From assembly GCA_038233075.1 (NCBI GenBank), contig JBBSMQ010000004.1, forward strand, positions 1 to 64,000: 64,000 nt of DNA, read 5' to 3'. Both the position numbers and the translations under genes were made by a program. Positions 35,721 to 44,656 of this stretch are shown one piece after another (within the stretch, counting starts at the first letter, position 1; each line of letters opens with the position of its first letter). The notes under the pieces were generated by a model. The model did no database searches. It was not told the origin of the DNA and saw nothing but the letters and a program-made list of their open reading frames with translations. Source of the DNA: Iamia sp038233075. GTDB taxonomy: Bacteria > Actinomycetota > Acidimicrobiia > Acidimicrobiales > Iamiaceae.

Positions 35721-37508
35721 CTACAGGGTGGCGGTCATCAGGTCGTCCTTGCCGGCGGTGCACGACCCGACCAGACCGTGGACCTCGGGCAGCACGTTGC
35801 GAGCGAAGAACCGGGCGGTGAGCACCTTCTCCCGCAGGAACTCGGCGTCGCCGTCACCGGCGTCGAGACGACGAGAGGCCAGGAGAGCCTGCTTGCCCAT
35901 CAGCCAGCCGGCGGTGGCGAGGGCGAAGAGACGCTGGAACGGTGTGGCCACGGCGAGGGCCTCGACCGGATCGGCCATGCCGTGCTCCATGAGCCACTGG
36001 CCGGCCGTCTCGGTCGCGTCGACCGCCCGGTCCAGCTCCGCCGCGATGGGGGCCAGGTCGTCGCCCGCGCTCTCCAGCTCCTTGGCGGTGGCCCGCATGC
36101 GGGCGATCTGGTCGGTGAACACGGCCCCGCCCCGCATCGGCATCTTGCGGCCGACGAGGTCCATGGCCTGAATGCCGTTGGTGCCCTCGTAGATCTGGGT
36201 GATCTTGGCGTCGCGGTAGTGCTGCGCCGCGCCGGTCTCCTCGATGTAGCCCATCCCGCCGTGGATCTGGATGCCGATGGAGGTGACCCGCTCGGCCTCG
36301 TCGGTGCACCAGCTCTTGGCCAGCGGGATCAGCAGGTCGACCAGCTCCTGGGCCTCGGTGCGGTTGGCCTCCTCGGTGGCGTGCTTGGCGAGGTCGATGT
36401 GCTCGGCCACCGTGTAGGCGAGGGCCCGCATGGCCTCGGTGATCGACCGCATGGTGAGCAGGTTCCGGCGGACGTTGGGGTGATCGACGATGAGCGACTT
36501 CTCCCCCCGTGCCGCCCCGGGGGCGTAGCCCTGGCGCCGCTCGTGGGCGAAGGCCACCGCCTGCTGGTAGCTGCGGATGGCCAGCCCCATGCCCTCCACG
36601 CCGACACCGAGGCGAGCGTTGTTCATCATGGTGAACATGTACCGCATGCCGGCGTTCTCCTCCCCGATGAGGTGGCCGACGGCACCCTCGCCTTCGTCGC
36701 CGTAGGCCAGCGTGCAGGTGGGGCTGGCCTTGATGCCCATCTTGTGCTCGAGGGAGACGACCTTGACGTCGTTGCGCTCGCCCAGCGAGCCGTCCTCGTT
36801 GACCAGGAACTTGGGCACGATGAAGCAGGAGATGCCCTTGGTCCCGGTCGGAGCATCCGGCGTCCGGGCCAGGACCAGGTGGATGATGTTCTCGGTCAGG
36901 TCATGCTCGCCGAAGCTGATGAAGATCTTCTGGCCGGTGATGCGGTAGGTGCCGTCGTCCTGGGGCACGGCCCGGGTGCGGAGGGCGCCGACATCGGACC
37001 CGGCGTCGGCCTCGGTGAGGTTCATGCTGCCGGTCCACTCGCCGGTCACCATCTTCTTCAGGTAGATCTCGCGCTGCTCCTCGCTGCCGTGGAACGCGAT
37101 GGCATCGATGGCTCCCTGGGTGAGCAGGGGAGCCATGGCCAGGGCCATGTTGGCGCTGTTGAGCATCTCCTGCAGGGCGATGCCGACGACCCACGGAAAG
37201 CCACCGCCGCCGTACTCGGGCTCGAAGGGCACCGCCCCCCAACCGGCGTCGGCGTAGGCGGCGTAGGCCTCCTTGAAGCCCTCCGGGGTGACCACGCCGT
37301 CGCCCTCCATCTGCGAGCCGACGGCGTCGCCCACCTCGTTGGTCGGGGCCCACACCTCGGACATGAGGCGGCCGAACTCCTCCAACACGAAGCCGACGCT
37401 GTCGGCGTCGATCTCGGCATAGGGCTCCAGCTTGGTGAGGCCGTCGAGGTCGACCAGACCGTCGATGACGAAGCGGATGTCCTCGAGGGGGGCCACGTAG
37501 TCCGACAT
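35721..37508 (-). CDS. acyl-CoA dehydrogenase (long FadE5-like class)
   Basis: The 595-aa FAD enzyme has the extended acyl-CoA dehydrogenase layout. It has an N-terminal DUF-type helix, a mid beta-domain (EWTGSMNLTEADAGSDVGAL; ITGQKIFISFGEHDL), a C-terminal helical domain with HGGMGYIEETGAAQHYRD, and the catalytic-Glu region in YEGTNGIQAMDLVGRK. An additional C-terminal domain follows. It should oxidise acyl-CoA in beta-oxidation. The ATG at 37508 begins MSDYVAPLEDIRFV, a conserved N-terminus; upstream codons were rejected. Confidence 0.93.
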   Translation of the reverse strand: MSDYVAPLEDIRFVIDGLVDLDGLTKLEPYAEIDADSVGFVLEEFGRLMSEVWAPTNEVGDAVGSQMEGDGVVTPEGFKEAYAAYADAGWGAVPFEPEYGGGGFPWVVGIALQEMLNSANMALAMAPLLTQGAIDAIAFHGSEEQREIYLKKMVTGEWTGSMNLTEADAGSDVGALRTRAVPQDDGTYRITGQKIFISFGEHDLTENIIHLVLARTPDAPTGTKGISCFIVPKFLVNEDGSLGERNDVKVVSLEHKMGIKASPTCTLAYGDEGEGAVGHLIGEENAGMRYMFTMMNNARLGVGVEGMGLAIRSYQQAVAFAHERRQGYAPGAARGEKSLIVDHPNVRRNLLTMRSITEAMRALAYTVAEHIDLAKHATEEANRTEAQELVDLLIPLAKSWCTDEAERVTSIGIQIHGGMGYIEETGAAQHYRDAKITQIYEGTNGIQAMDLVGRKMPMRGGAVFTDQIARMRATAKELESAGDDLAPIAAELDRAVDATETAGQWLMEHGMADPVEALAVATPFQRLFALATAGWLMGKQALLASRRLDAGDGDAEFLREKVLTARFFARNVLPEVHGLVGSCTAGKDDLMTATL

Positions 37509-37732
37509 AGATCCGAGCGTAGGGGTCCCACCTGCCCCCGGACGACCCGTCCACGTCTCGGATCGTCGGCGACGAACGGCCTCCGCGCCGACCGAATCGG
37601 CCCCGGCGAGTGCGCCGATCCGATCGATGACCGTCGTTCGGGCAGTCCGGGCGGTGCAACCGTTCCTCACGATCCGGTGACGGGCCGGGCACGCACGGTG
37701 CGTCCCGGCCCGCGACCGGGCACGCTGGAGCC

Positions 37733-38167
37733 ATGAGCGATCAGAGCACCCCCACCGATCCTGGAGCCCCAGTCCCCTCCGATGAGGAGCTGCGGGCCCG
37801 TCTCACCCCCCTCCAGTACGAGGTGACCCAGCAGGAAGGCACCGAACGGGCCTTCACCGGCGACTACTGGGACACCAAGGATCCCGGCACCTACAAGTGC
37901 GTGGTCTGCGAGGAGCCCTTGTTCCGGTCCGAGGTCAAGTACGACTCCGGCACCGGCTGGCCCTCGTTCTGGGAGGCCATCGACCCCGACAAGGTCGTCC
38001 TGCACGAGGACCGCAAGATGTTCATGCGCCGCACCGAGGTGCGCTGCGCGCGCTGCCAGGCGCACCTGGGCCACGTCTTCCCCGATGGCCCGAACCCGAC
38101 CGGAGAGCGCTACTGCATGAACTCGGCTTCGCTCACCCTCGACCCCGACGAGTCCGCCGCCACCTGA
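37733..38167 (+). CDS. msrB: peptide-methionine (R)-S-oxide reductase
   Basis: The 144-aa enzyme reduces methionine-R-sulfoxide in proteins. Two zinc-binding CxxC motifs (CVVCEEPLF and CARCQAHLGH) and the catalytic Cys in RYCMNSASL are visible, with FEYDSGTGWPSF-type substrate loop KYDSGTGWPSFWEAI. The N-terminus has a short polar extension. Start ATG 37733. A strong hairpin lies 3 bases after the stop. Confidence 0.95.
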   Translation: MSDQSTPTDPGAPVPSDEELRARLTPLQYEVTQQEGTERAFTGDYWDTKDPGTYKCVVCEEPLFRSEVKYDSGTGWPSFWEAIDPDKVVLHEDRKMFMRRTEVRCARCQAHLGHVFPDGPNPTGERYCMNSASLTLDPDESAAT

Positions 38168-38170
38168 CCC

Positions 38171-38222
38171 CGTTCTCGCGACGATTCCTCCACAGATTCG
38201 TGTAGGAACCGTCGCGAGAACG
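38171..38222 (+). terminator. long hairpin after msrB
   Basis: A 13-bp perfect stem (CGTTCTCGCGACG / CGTCGCGAGAACG) continues after one mismatch with TTCCT/AGGAA, leaving a 14-base loop. It begins 3 bases past the msrB stop and fits a factor-independent terminator or a REP-like element. There is no U run, so a REP-type element is a fair alternative. Confidence 0.7.
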
Positions 38223-38238
38223 ACAAGTTGAGCGGTCG

Positions 38239-38550
38239 GTGTTCACACTTGGGCCCCTGCGCACCGGGTTCTCCGACGGTGGCGTGCCGGGTGTTGCCCT
38301 CGCCAGCAGCGACACCGACCGGTCGAGCCTCCACTACGGCCGCCTCGCGTGCTGCTTCGAGGGCGTCGAGCTGATCACGGCCGACGGCGAGCGCATCGAC
38401 GCCAGGCTGTCCGCCGATCGACGGGTCTGGGCCGTCGCCGACCCCTCGCCCCGGTCGTTCGGGTCCTTCGGTGAGGTCCCGCCGGGCACGATCGTCTACG
38501 TGGAGGCCGACGGAACCGAGGTCGAGGTACCCACCGCCTCCCTCCGTTGA
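38239..38550 (+). CDS. hypothetical protein
   Basis: A 103-aa frame with a GTG start encodes a beta-rich protein containing HYGRLACCFEGVELITADGE, SADRRVWAVADPSPRSFG and a short C-terminal strand VYVEADGTEVEVP. The second half has good coding character; the first 25 residues are less convincing, so the true start may be later or the gene may be a truncated relic. I do not recognise the family. Confidence 0.45.
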   Translation: MFTLGPLRTGFSDGGVPGVALASSDTDRSSLHYGRLACCFEGVELITADGERIDARLSADRRVWAVADPSPRSFGSFGEVPPGTIVYVEADGTEVEVPTASLR

Positions 38551-38565
38551 TCGTGACAGTGACCT

Positions 38566-38988
38566 TCATGCTGCGTCACCCGAGGTGTGCTCTGAGCCGA
38601 CGTCCGAACCTGGGGTCACACCCTCGTCGAGTCGGGCATGGCGCCGCTCCTGATTCGACCCGGCCGCCCGGTAGTCGTGGCCGCGCCCGCCGACACCGAC
38701 GCCGAGCGTGAAGCGCCCCCCGGAGAGCTGGTCGAGGGTCGCAGCCTGCTTGGCCACCACGGCGACAGGGTGGAGCGGGAGCACGAGGACGTTGGCGATG
38801 ATCCGCACCCGCTCGGTCACGGCCGCCGCCGCGGCCAGCGTGGCGACGAGCTCGGGGTTGGAGAAGGTGATCCGCTCCCCCGTCGACACGCTGGAGAAGG
38901 GCCCCTCGTCGACCCCCTGACTCCACTCCACCGTGGTGCGGGGCCCGTAGCCCGGCGCCAGGGTGGGCAGGGTGACACCGACGTCCAC
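38566..38988 (-). pseudogene. LLM-class flavin oxidoreductase, truncated after the first third
   Basis: The first 105 residues match the luciferase-like monooxygenase fold (MDVGVTLPTLAPGYGPRTTV; RIIANVLVLPLHPVAVVAKQ; LDQLSGGRFTLGVGVGGRGH; then RRHARLDEG). The family length is 280-300 aa, but here the frame ends after 140 aa in unrelated residues. The lost C-terminal two thirds include most of the barrel, so the product would not be active. Confidence 0.75.
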
Positions 38989-39118
38989 GACGCCGGACCG
39001 TACCCTTCACCCGTCCCCGCGAGATACGGGCGACACCCGAAGCGGTCCCTCATCGGGTCGCCCTGGCGGCCAGAGGAAGGACCACTTCGCCTGCGGGCTG
39101 CGCCGAGGGGCGGGGGCG

Positions 39119-39805
39119 TCAGGTGTCGGGGCGCTCGGCGAGGGGTGGGATGCGCCAATCGACCGGGGCACGGCCTGCGGCCTCCAAGGCGGCGTTGGCC
39201 CGGCTGAAGGGGCGGCTGTCGAAGAAGCCCCTGTGCGCCGACAGGGGTGACGGGTGCGGCGACTCGATGACGGTGTGGCGGCTCGTGTCGACCAGCGCCT
39301 TCTTCTTGCGGGCCGACGACCCCCAGAGGATGAACACCACCCGCTCGGTCTTGGCGTCGACGGCGCGGATGACCGCGTCGGTGAAGGTCTCCCACCCCTT
39401 GCGTTGGTGCGACGCGGCCTGACGGGCCCTCACCGTGAGGGTGGCGTTGAGCAGCAGCACCCCCTGGTCGGCCCATGCATCGAGGCAGCCGTGATCGGGG
39501 CGGTCCAGACCCAGGTCGGTCTCCATCTCGGCGTGGATGTTGGCCAGCGAGGGCGGCGCCTCGACCCCGGGGCGGACCGAGAAGCACAGTCCGTGGGCCT
39601 GGCCTCGACCGTGGTAGGGGTCTTGGCCGAGGATCAGGACCTTCACGTCCTCGTAGGGCGTCAGGTGGAGCGCAGCGAAGACCTCGTCGGCCGGGGGGTA
39701 GACGGCGTGGTGGCGGCGCTCCTCGTCGACGAAGGTCCGGAGCTCGGCGAAGTAGGGCTGGGCCAGCTCGGCCTCCAGCACCGGGTTCCAGTCGGTGGTC
39801 GCCAT
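39119..39805 (-). CDS. ung: uracil-DNA glycosylase
   Basis: The 228-aa family 1 UDG removes uracil from DNA. The catalytic water-activating loop is GQDPYHGRGQAHG with the essential Asp, the Leu-intercalation loop is HPSPLSAHRGFF and the base-contact FILWGS is present. The ATG at 39805 gives the usual start. It is divergent from the MBL hydrolase gene. Confidence 0.96.
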   Translation of the reverse strand: MATTDWNPVLEAELAQPYFAELRTFVDEERRHHAVYPPADEVFAALHLTPYEDVKVLILGQDPYHGRGQAHGLCFSVRPGVEAPPSLANIHAEMETDLGLDRPDHGCLDAWADQGVLLLNATLTVRARQAASHQRKGWETFTDAVIRAVDAKTERVVFILWGSSARKKKALVDTSRHTVIESPHPSPLSAHRGFFDSRPFSRANAALEAAGRAPVDWRIPPLAERPDT

Positions 39806-40002
39806 CGCCGGCCGAACCTACCCGGCCGTCGACTGGGGCCACCCGGCCCGCACGTCCGGCCCACCTCGCCGTCCTCCCACGGACGCCGGCCACCGGTCCC
39901 CACCCGTTCTGGTCGCAGAATGCGCCCCAAAGGGCCCGATCCCAGACCAGAAGCGACACCCGACGTGCGCCGATCGGCGGTGCGCGGGGCACACTGGGGC
40001 CC

Positions 40003-40617
40003 ATGGCCGCTGACACGCTCATCTGGTCCGACACCGGCATCGAGGTCCACCAGGTGGTGGTGGGCCCCATGGACAACAACGTCTACGTGGCGCGCTGCAC
40101 CGAGACGGGCGACGCCGTGCTGCTCGACGCGGCCAACGAGCACGAGCGGCTGCTGGAGCTGTGCCAGGTCCTGGGCGTCCGCCGGGTCCTGGAGACCCAC
40201 GGCCACTGGGACCACATCCAGGCCGTGCCCGAGCTGCGCGACGCGGGCTACGACGTGGCCGTGACCGGCGCCGATGCCGACATGCTCCCCTCCTACGACT
40301 CCACCATCGAGGACCAGGACGTGATCGAGGTCGGCCGGCTCCGCCTCCACGCCATCACCACCCCCGGCCACACCCCGGGCTCGGTGTGCTTCACCGTGGA
40401 GGGCACCCCGCTGCTGTTCAGCGGCGACACCCTCTTTCCCGGCGGTCCCGGCAACACCAAGCTGCCCGGCGCCGACTTCGACACCATCATCCGCTCGGTG
40501 GAGGACAGGCTCTTCACCCTGCCCGAGGACACCCTCGTCCTGCCCGGTCACGGTGACGCCACGACGATCGCCGACGAGCGTCCCCACCTCCAGGAGTGGG
40601 TCGACCGCGGCTGGTGA
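40003..40617 (+). CDS. MBL-fold metallo-hydrolase (glyoxalase II-like)
   Basis: The 204-aa protein has the metal-binding motif T-H-x-H-x-D-H as ETHGHWDHIQAV, the second His in TTPGHTPGSV, the bridging Asp in FSGDTLFPGG and the last His in VLPGHGDATT. It resembles small glyoxalase II/YcbL-type hydrolases acting on thioesters. ATG 40003. A downstream spacer of about 180 bases holds no gene I can support, apart from a small GTGGTG/CACCAC hairpin. Confidence 0.9.
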   Translation: MAADTLIWSDTGIEVHQVVVGPMDNNVYVARCTETGDAVLLDAANEHERLLELCQVLGVRRVLETHGHWDHIQAVPELRDAGYDVAVTGADADMLPSYDSTIEDQDVIEVGRLRLHAITTPGHTPGSVCFTVEGTPLLFSGDTLFPGGPGNTKLPGADFDTIIRSVEDRLFTLPEDTLVLPGHGDATTIADERPHLQEWVDRGW

Positions 40618-40797
40618 CCCAGCGTCCAGCCGACGAGGCTTGGCGAGCCTGGCCGTGGTGGACCACCACACGGTCACGATCCTGGGGCTGTCGCACCGTG
40701 CCGAAGACCCAGGCGGCCGCGCCCTGGAGGCCGACCACCGCCACCACTGCGACCCCTGACCGCGCCGACGCCACCCGTCGTGGGCGAGGATGACGCC

Positions 40798-41181
40798 ATG
40801 GTCGACGCGCTGCCCTCCCCGCAACGGCCGCTCGACCACACGCCGGTCCACACCGGGGACCTGCCCGAGACGCCGCTGCGAGACCGGGCCATCCCGGCCA
40901 CGGCATGGGCCGAGGCGCCCGATGCCCTGCTCACCCTAGGCAACGATCTGCCCGACGCGCCGTCGCCCCGTTACATCCGCCGCATCGGGCCCTGGCTGCT
41001 GTGGCGGGCCGGGCCCCCGCGCCACGCCGAAGCCCGGTGCTGGGCGGCGCGGGCCGACGACCTCACCGCCGCGTTCACCTTCACCTTCTCGCCTGACGGC
41101 ACCGGCGACGGCGTCGGACCCTCCGGGGCCCGCCACCAGCGCTTCCGCACCTGGAAGGAAGATCTCCGGGACCACCCCTGA
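40798..41181 (+). CDS. hypothetical protein
   Basis: The 127-aa protein is acidic at its N-terminus and contains SPRYIRRIGPWLLWRAGPP, then AARADDLTAAFTFTFSPDG and a final TWKEDLRDHP. GCGAGGA lies 8 bases before the ATG at 40798, which supports this start over the earlier GTG. No domain is recognised; the central RYIRRIGPWLLW block is the part most likely to be conserved. Confidence 0.65.
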   Translation: MVDALPSPQRPLDHTPVHTGDLPETPLRDRAIPATAWAEAPDALLTLGNDLPDAPSPRYIRRIGPWLLWRAGPPRHAEARCWAARADDLTAAFTFTFSPDGTGDGVGPSGARHQRFRTWKEDLRDHP

Positions 41182-41280
41182 CACAACCCCGTCGCGCACC
41201 GGGGGCACAGCCCAGCAGCGCCGCCGCCGACCCTATTTCCCCTACGCGGGTAGTGCGAATGTCGGCCCAGGACCTACCCT

Positions 41281-42066
41281 GTGGACATGGCTGACGCTGG
41301 GTCCGACGGGTCCACCCCCGTCCTCGAGATCACCGACCTCCATGCCGCTCCGGCCGACGGAGGCGACGACATCCTGGCCGGGCTCACCCTCGCCGTGGGT
41401 GCCGGAGAGGTCCACGCCGTGATGGGCCCCAACGGCTCGGGCAAGTCGACCCTCGCCAACGTCCTGCTCGGCAGCCCCGAGTACACCGTCACCGGGGGCA
41501 GCATCCGCTTCCTCGGCGACGACATCACCGACTGGGGCCCGGACGTCCGGGGCGCGGCCGGCATGTTCCTCGCGTTCCAGTACCCCCAGTCCATCCCCGG
41601 GGTGTCGGTGCTGAACTTCCTGCGCCAGGCCCTCTCGTCCCGCAAGGGCATCGACCTGTCCATGCTCGAGCTCCGGCTGTCGATCATGGAGTGGATGGAG
41701 CGCCTCGGCATCGATCCCTCCTTCGCCGACCGCCACCTCAACGATGGCTTCTCCGGCGGTGAGAAGAAGCGCAACGAGGTCCTCCAGATGGCGATCCTGG
41801 AGCCCGAGCTGGCCGTGCTCGACGAGACCGACTCCGGTCTCGACATCGACGCTCTGCGCACCGTGGCCCGAGGCGTGGAGGAGGTCCGCCAGGACCGACC
41901 GGATCTCGGCATCCTCTGCATCACCCACTACCAGCGCCTCCTCGATGAGCTCAGGCCCAACGCCGTCCACCTGCTGGTCGACGGCCGGATCGCCGAGACC
42001 GGCGGGCCCGACCTGGCCCACCAGCTCGAGGACGAGGGCTACGCCCGCTGGATGACCCCGGCATGA
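41281..42066 (+). CDS. sufC: Fe-S assembly ATPase SufC (copy 1)
   Basis: The 261-aa ABC-type ATPase of the SUF scaffold has Walker A GPNGSGKSTLANVLLG, a Q-loop AFQYPQ, signature FSGGEKKRNEVLQ and Walker B AVLDETDSGLDID. It powers SufBCD. The GTG at 41281 is 8 bases from AGGA; an in-frame ATG at 41287 is the alternative. The stop overlaps the sufS ATG (ATGA). It is only about half identical by eye to the second SufC at 50.2 kb, so the two are old paralogues, not a recent duplication. Confidence 0.93.
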   Translation: MDMADAGSDGSTPVLEITDLHAAPADGGDDILAGLTLAVGAGEVHAVMGPNGSGKSTLANVLLGSPEYTVTGGSIRFLGDDITDWGPDVRGAAGMFLAFQYPQSIPGVSVLNFLRQALSSRKGIDLSMLELRLSIMEWMERLGIDPSFADRHLNDGFSGGEKKRNEVLQMAILEPELAVLDETDSGLDIDALRTVARGVEEVRQDRPDLGILCITHYQRLLDELRPNAVHLLVDGRIAETGGPDLAHQLEDEGYARWMTPA

Positions 42067-43337
42067 CCACGGCCTCGACCGTCGGACCGGCGGCCAACCC
42101 GGCCGACACCCTCGACGTGGCCGCCATCCGGCGCGACTTCCCCATCCTGGACCAGGAGATCGGGGGCCGACGTCTCGTCTACCTCGACTCGGCCTCGTCG
42201 TCGCAACGACCCCGCGCCGTGATGGAGACCATGTCCTCCTTCGCCGAGAGCGAGTACGCCAACATCCACCGAGGCGTCTACGCCCTGGCCGAGCGATCGA
42301 CGGCCCGCTACGAGGCGGCCCGGGCTGCGGTCGCCCGCTTCATCGGGGCGCCCCGCGCTGAGGAGGTGGTGTTCACCAAGAACGCCACCGAGGCCCTCAA
42401 CCTGGTCGCCGGCTCCTGGGGTCGGGCCAACCTGGGCCCCAGCGATGCCATCGTGCTCACCCAGATGGAGCACCACGCCAACATCGTCCCCTGGTTCCAG
42501 CTTCAATCCGAGAAGGGCTTCGAGATCCGCTGGATCCCGGTCGGCCCCGACCACATGCTCGATCTCACCGACCTCGACCGGCTGATCGACGGAGCCAAGC
42601 TGGTCAGCATCAGCGCCATGTCGAACGTGCTGGGCACCCTGCCCCCGGTGCGCGACATCACCGACGCGGCCCACGCCGCCGGTGCCCTGGTCTGCCTCGA
42701 CGCCTGCCAGTACGTGCCCCACCTGGCCACCGACGTGGTCTCCCTGGGTGCCGACTTCATCGCCTTCAGCGGCCACAAGATGGTGGGGCCCACCGGCATC
42801 GGCGTCCTCTGGGCCAGGTCCGAGCTGCTCGAGGCCATGCCCCCGTTCCTCGGCGGTGGCGGCATGATCCTCACCGTCGACATGGAGGGCTTCACCCCCG
42901 ATGCCCCTCCGTCCAAGTTCGAGGCCGGCACGCCACCGATCATCGAGGCCATCGGCCTCCACGCCGCCATCGACTACCTCGACGCCCTGGGCATGGACGC
43001 CGTCCGGGCCCACGAGGTGAGCCTCACCGCCTACGCCCTGCGCTCGCTCACCGAGCGCCTGGGTGACCGGCTCACCATCCACGGCCCGTCTGAGCCGACC
43101 CAGCGCGGCGGCGTGCTGTCCCTCGCCGTCGACGACGTCCACCCCCACGACCTGGCCCAGGTCATGGATGAGCACAACGTCTGCGTCCGGCCCGGCCACC
43201 ACTGCGCCAAGCCCCTCATGAAGGTGCTCGGCGTCGGGGCCACGGCCCGGGCCTCGTTCTACCTCTACAACGACACCGACGACGTCGACGCGCTGGCCGA
43301 GGCCCTGGTCGCCGCGGCAGACTTCTTCGCCCCCTGA
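42063..43337 (+). CDS. sufS: cysteine desulfurase SufS
   Basis: The 424-aa group II PLP desulfurase delivers sulfur for Fe-S cluster assembly. The PLP lysine is in FIAFSGHKMVGPTGIG, the catalytic Cys in VRPGHHCAKPLMK, and LDSASSSQRPRAVME marks the N-terminus. It overlaps sufC by 4 bases and is followed by sufU after 18 bases, the usual actinobacterial and Firmicute pair. Confidence 0.96.
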   Translation: MTTASTVGPAANPADTLDVAAIRRDFPILDQEIGGRRLVYLDSASSSQRPRAVMETMSSFAESEYANIHRGVYALAERSTARYEAARAAVARFIGAPRAEEVVFTKNATEALNLVAGSWGRANLGPSDAIVLTQMEHHANIVPWFQLQSEKGFEIRWIPVGPDHMLDLTDLDRLIDGAKLVSISAMSNVLGTLPPVRDITDAAHAAGALVCLDACQYVPHLATDVVSLGADFIAFSGHKMVGPTGIGVLWARSELLEAMPPFLGGGGMILTVDMEGFTPDAPPSKFEAGTPPIIEAIGLHAAIDYLDALGMDAVRAHEVSLTAYALRSLTERLGDRLTIHGPSEPTQRGGVLSLAVDDVHPHDLAQVMDEHNVCVRPGHHCAKPLMKVLGVGATARASFYLYNDTDDVDALAEALVAAADFFAP

Positions 43338-43355
43338 CCCCTCCCCGGAGACCCC

Positions 43356-43841
43356 ATGCCCGGACTCGAAGACCTCTACCGGGAGATCATCCTCGACCAC
43401 TACCGGAGCCCTCGGAACCGGGGTGAGCTCCCTGCGCCTCCGGCCACCCGGACCGAGGGCTTCAACCCGCTGTGCGGCGACGAGATCGTGGTGTTCGTCG
43501 AGCTCGACGGCGACACCGTCACCGACATCCGCATCGCCGGGCAGGGCTGCTCCATCAGCCAGTCCTCGGCCTCGATGATGTCCGCCGCGGTGAGGGGCAA
43601 GACCCTCGCCGAGGTGGGCGAGCTCACCACCGCCTTCAAGGCCATGATGTCGATCCACGAGTCGACCCTCGACGGCGGTGCGCCCGACCCCGACGGCGAG
43701 GTCATCGAGGCGCCGGATGTGAAGCTAGGCGACCTGGAGGCGCTGCAGGGCGTGGTCAAGTTCCCGGTGCGCATCAAGTGCGCCACCCTCTCCTGGAACA
43801 CCCTGGCCGAGGCCCTGTCCGAGGCCGCGGCCAACGCCTGA
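43356..43841 (+). CDS. sufU: zinc-dependent sulfurtransferase SufU
   Basis: The 161-aa partner of SufS accepts sulfur from its persulfide. The zinc ligands are Cys in NPLCGDEI, Asp in the same loop, Cys in GQGCSISQSSAS and Cys in RIKCATLSW, in the SufU pattern. The starting helix LYREIILDHYRSPRNRG is characteristic. pgmB begins 13 bases after its stop, so the sugar gene may ride on the suf transcript. Confidence 0.95.
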   Translation: MPGLEDLYREIILDHYRSPRNRGELPAPPATRTEGFNPLCGDEIVVFVELDGDTVTDIRIAGQGCSISQSSASMMSAAVRGKTLAEVGELTTAFKAMMSIHESTLDGGAPDPDGEVIEAPDVKLGDLEALQGVVKFPVRIKCATLSWNTLAEALSEAAANA

Positions 43842-43854
43842 CCGGCTCACCTCC

Positions 43855-44592
43855 GTGACCATCACCATCGACACCGGGTCGGTGTCGGCCGTCCTGTTCG
43901 ACATGGACGGCGTGCTCACCGACACCGCCTCGGTGCACATGACCGCCTGGGCCCAGCTCTTCGACGCTGCCCTGCCGGTGCTGGCGCCCGAGGTCACCCA
44001 CCCGCCGTTCTCCGACGACGACTACCGCCGTCTCGTCGACGGGCGACCTCGGATCGATGGCGTCGAGGCCGTCCTCGCCGATCGGGGCATCAGCCTCCCC
44101 CGCGGCTCCCTCGACGATGCAGCCGGCACCACCAGCAGCTGGGCCCTGGCCAACCAGAAGAACGGCCACTTCCACGCCGCCATCGCCACCCAGGGGGTGG
44201 CCACCTTCCCGACCTCGATCGCGGTGCTGGCCGCACTGCGCGCCGAGGGCGTTCCGGTCGCGGTGGTGACCGCAAGCCGCAACCGGGCCGACATCCTCGA
44301 CGCCGCCGGTCTAGCCGATCGCTTCGACGCCGCCGTCGACGGCACCGACATCGAGGACCACGGGCTCGCCGGCAAGCCCGCCCCCGACACCTTCCTGGAA
44401 GCAGCCCGCCGGCTCGGGGTCGATCCCACCCGCGCCGTGGTGGTCGAGGACGCCACCTCCGGGGTGGAGGCCGGCGCCGTCGGGGGCTTCGGTCTGGTCA
44501 TCGGCGTGGCCCGCCACGACGACCCGGCCGCCCTGCTCGCCGCTGGCGCCCACGTGGTGGTGGCCGACCTGGCCGAGGTCTCCGTGGTCTGA
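43855..44592 (+). CDS. pgmB: HAD-family beta-phosphoglucomutase
   Basis: The 245-aa HAD phosphatase-fold protein interconverts beta-glucose-1-phosphate and glucose-6-phosphate. Motif I is LFDMDGVLTDTASVH (the Leu-Thr-Asp step is typical of PgmB), motif II is the Thr/Ser in VVTASRNRADIL, motif III is the Lys in GKPAPDTFL and motif IV is VVEDATSGVEAG. It supplies the partner for a GH65 phosphorylase, which lies 1.4 kb downstream at 45.95 kb. GTG start. Confidence 0.93.
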   Translation: MTITIDTGSVSAVLFDMDGVLTDTASVHMTAWAQLFDAALPVLAPEVTHPPFSDDDYRRLVDGRPRIDGVEAVLADRGISLPRGSLDDAAGTTSSWALANQKNGHFHAAIATQGVATFPTSIAVLAALRAEGVPVAVVTASRNRADILDAAGLADRFDAAVDGTDIEDHGLAGKPAPDTFLEAARRLGVDPTRAVVVEDATSGVEAGAVGGFGLVIGVARHDDPAALLAAGAHVVVADLAEVSVV

Positions 44593-44656
44593 GATCGGGT
44601 CGCCGACCGCTCCGATCTCTCGTGCGATCCGGCCCCGAAACGGTCAGCATGACCGA

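Noticed and set aside
40618..40797. Small frames after the MBL hydrolase
   Set aside because: Short, Arg/Pro-rich, without RBS; only a small hairpin is supported.
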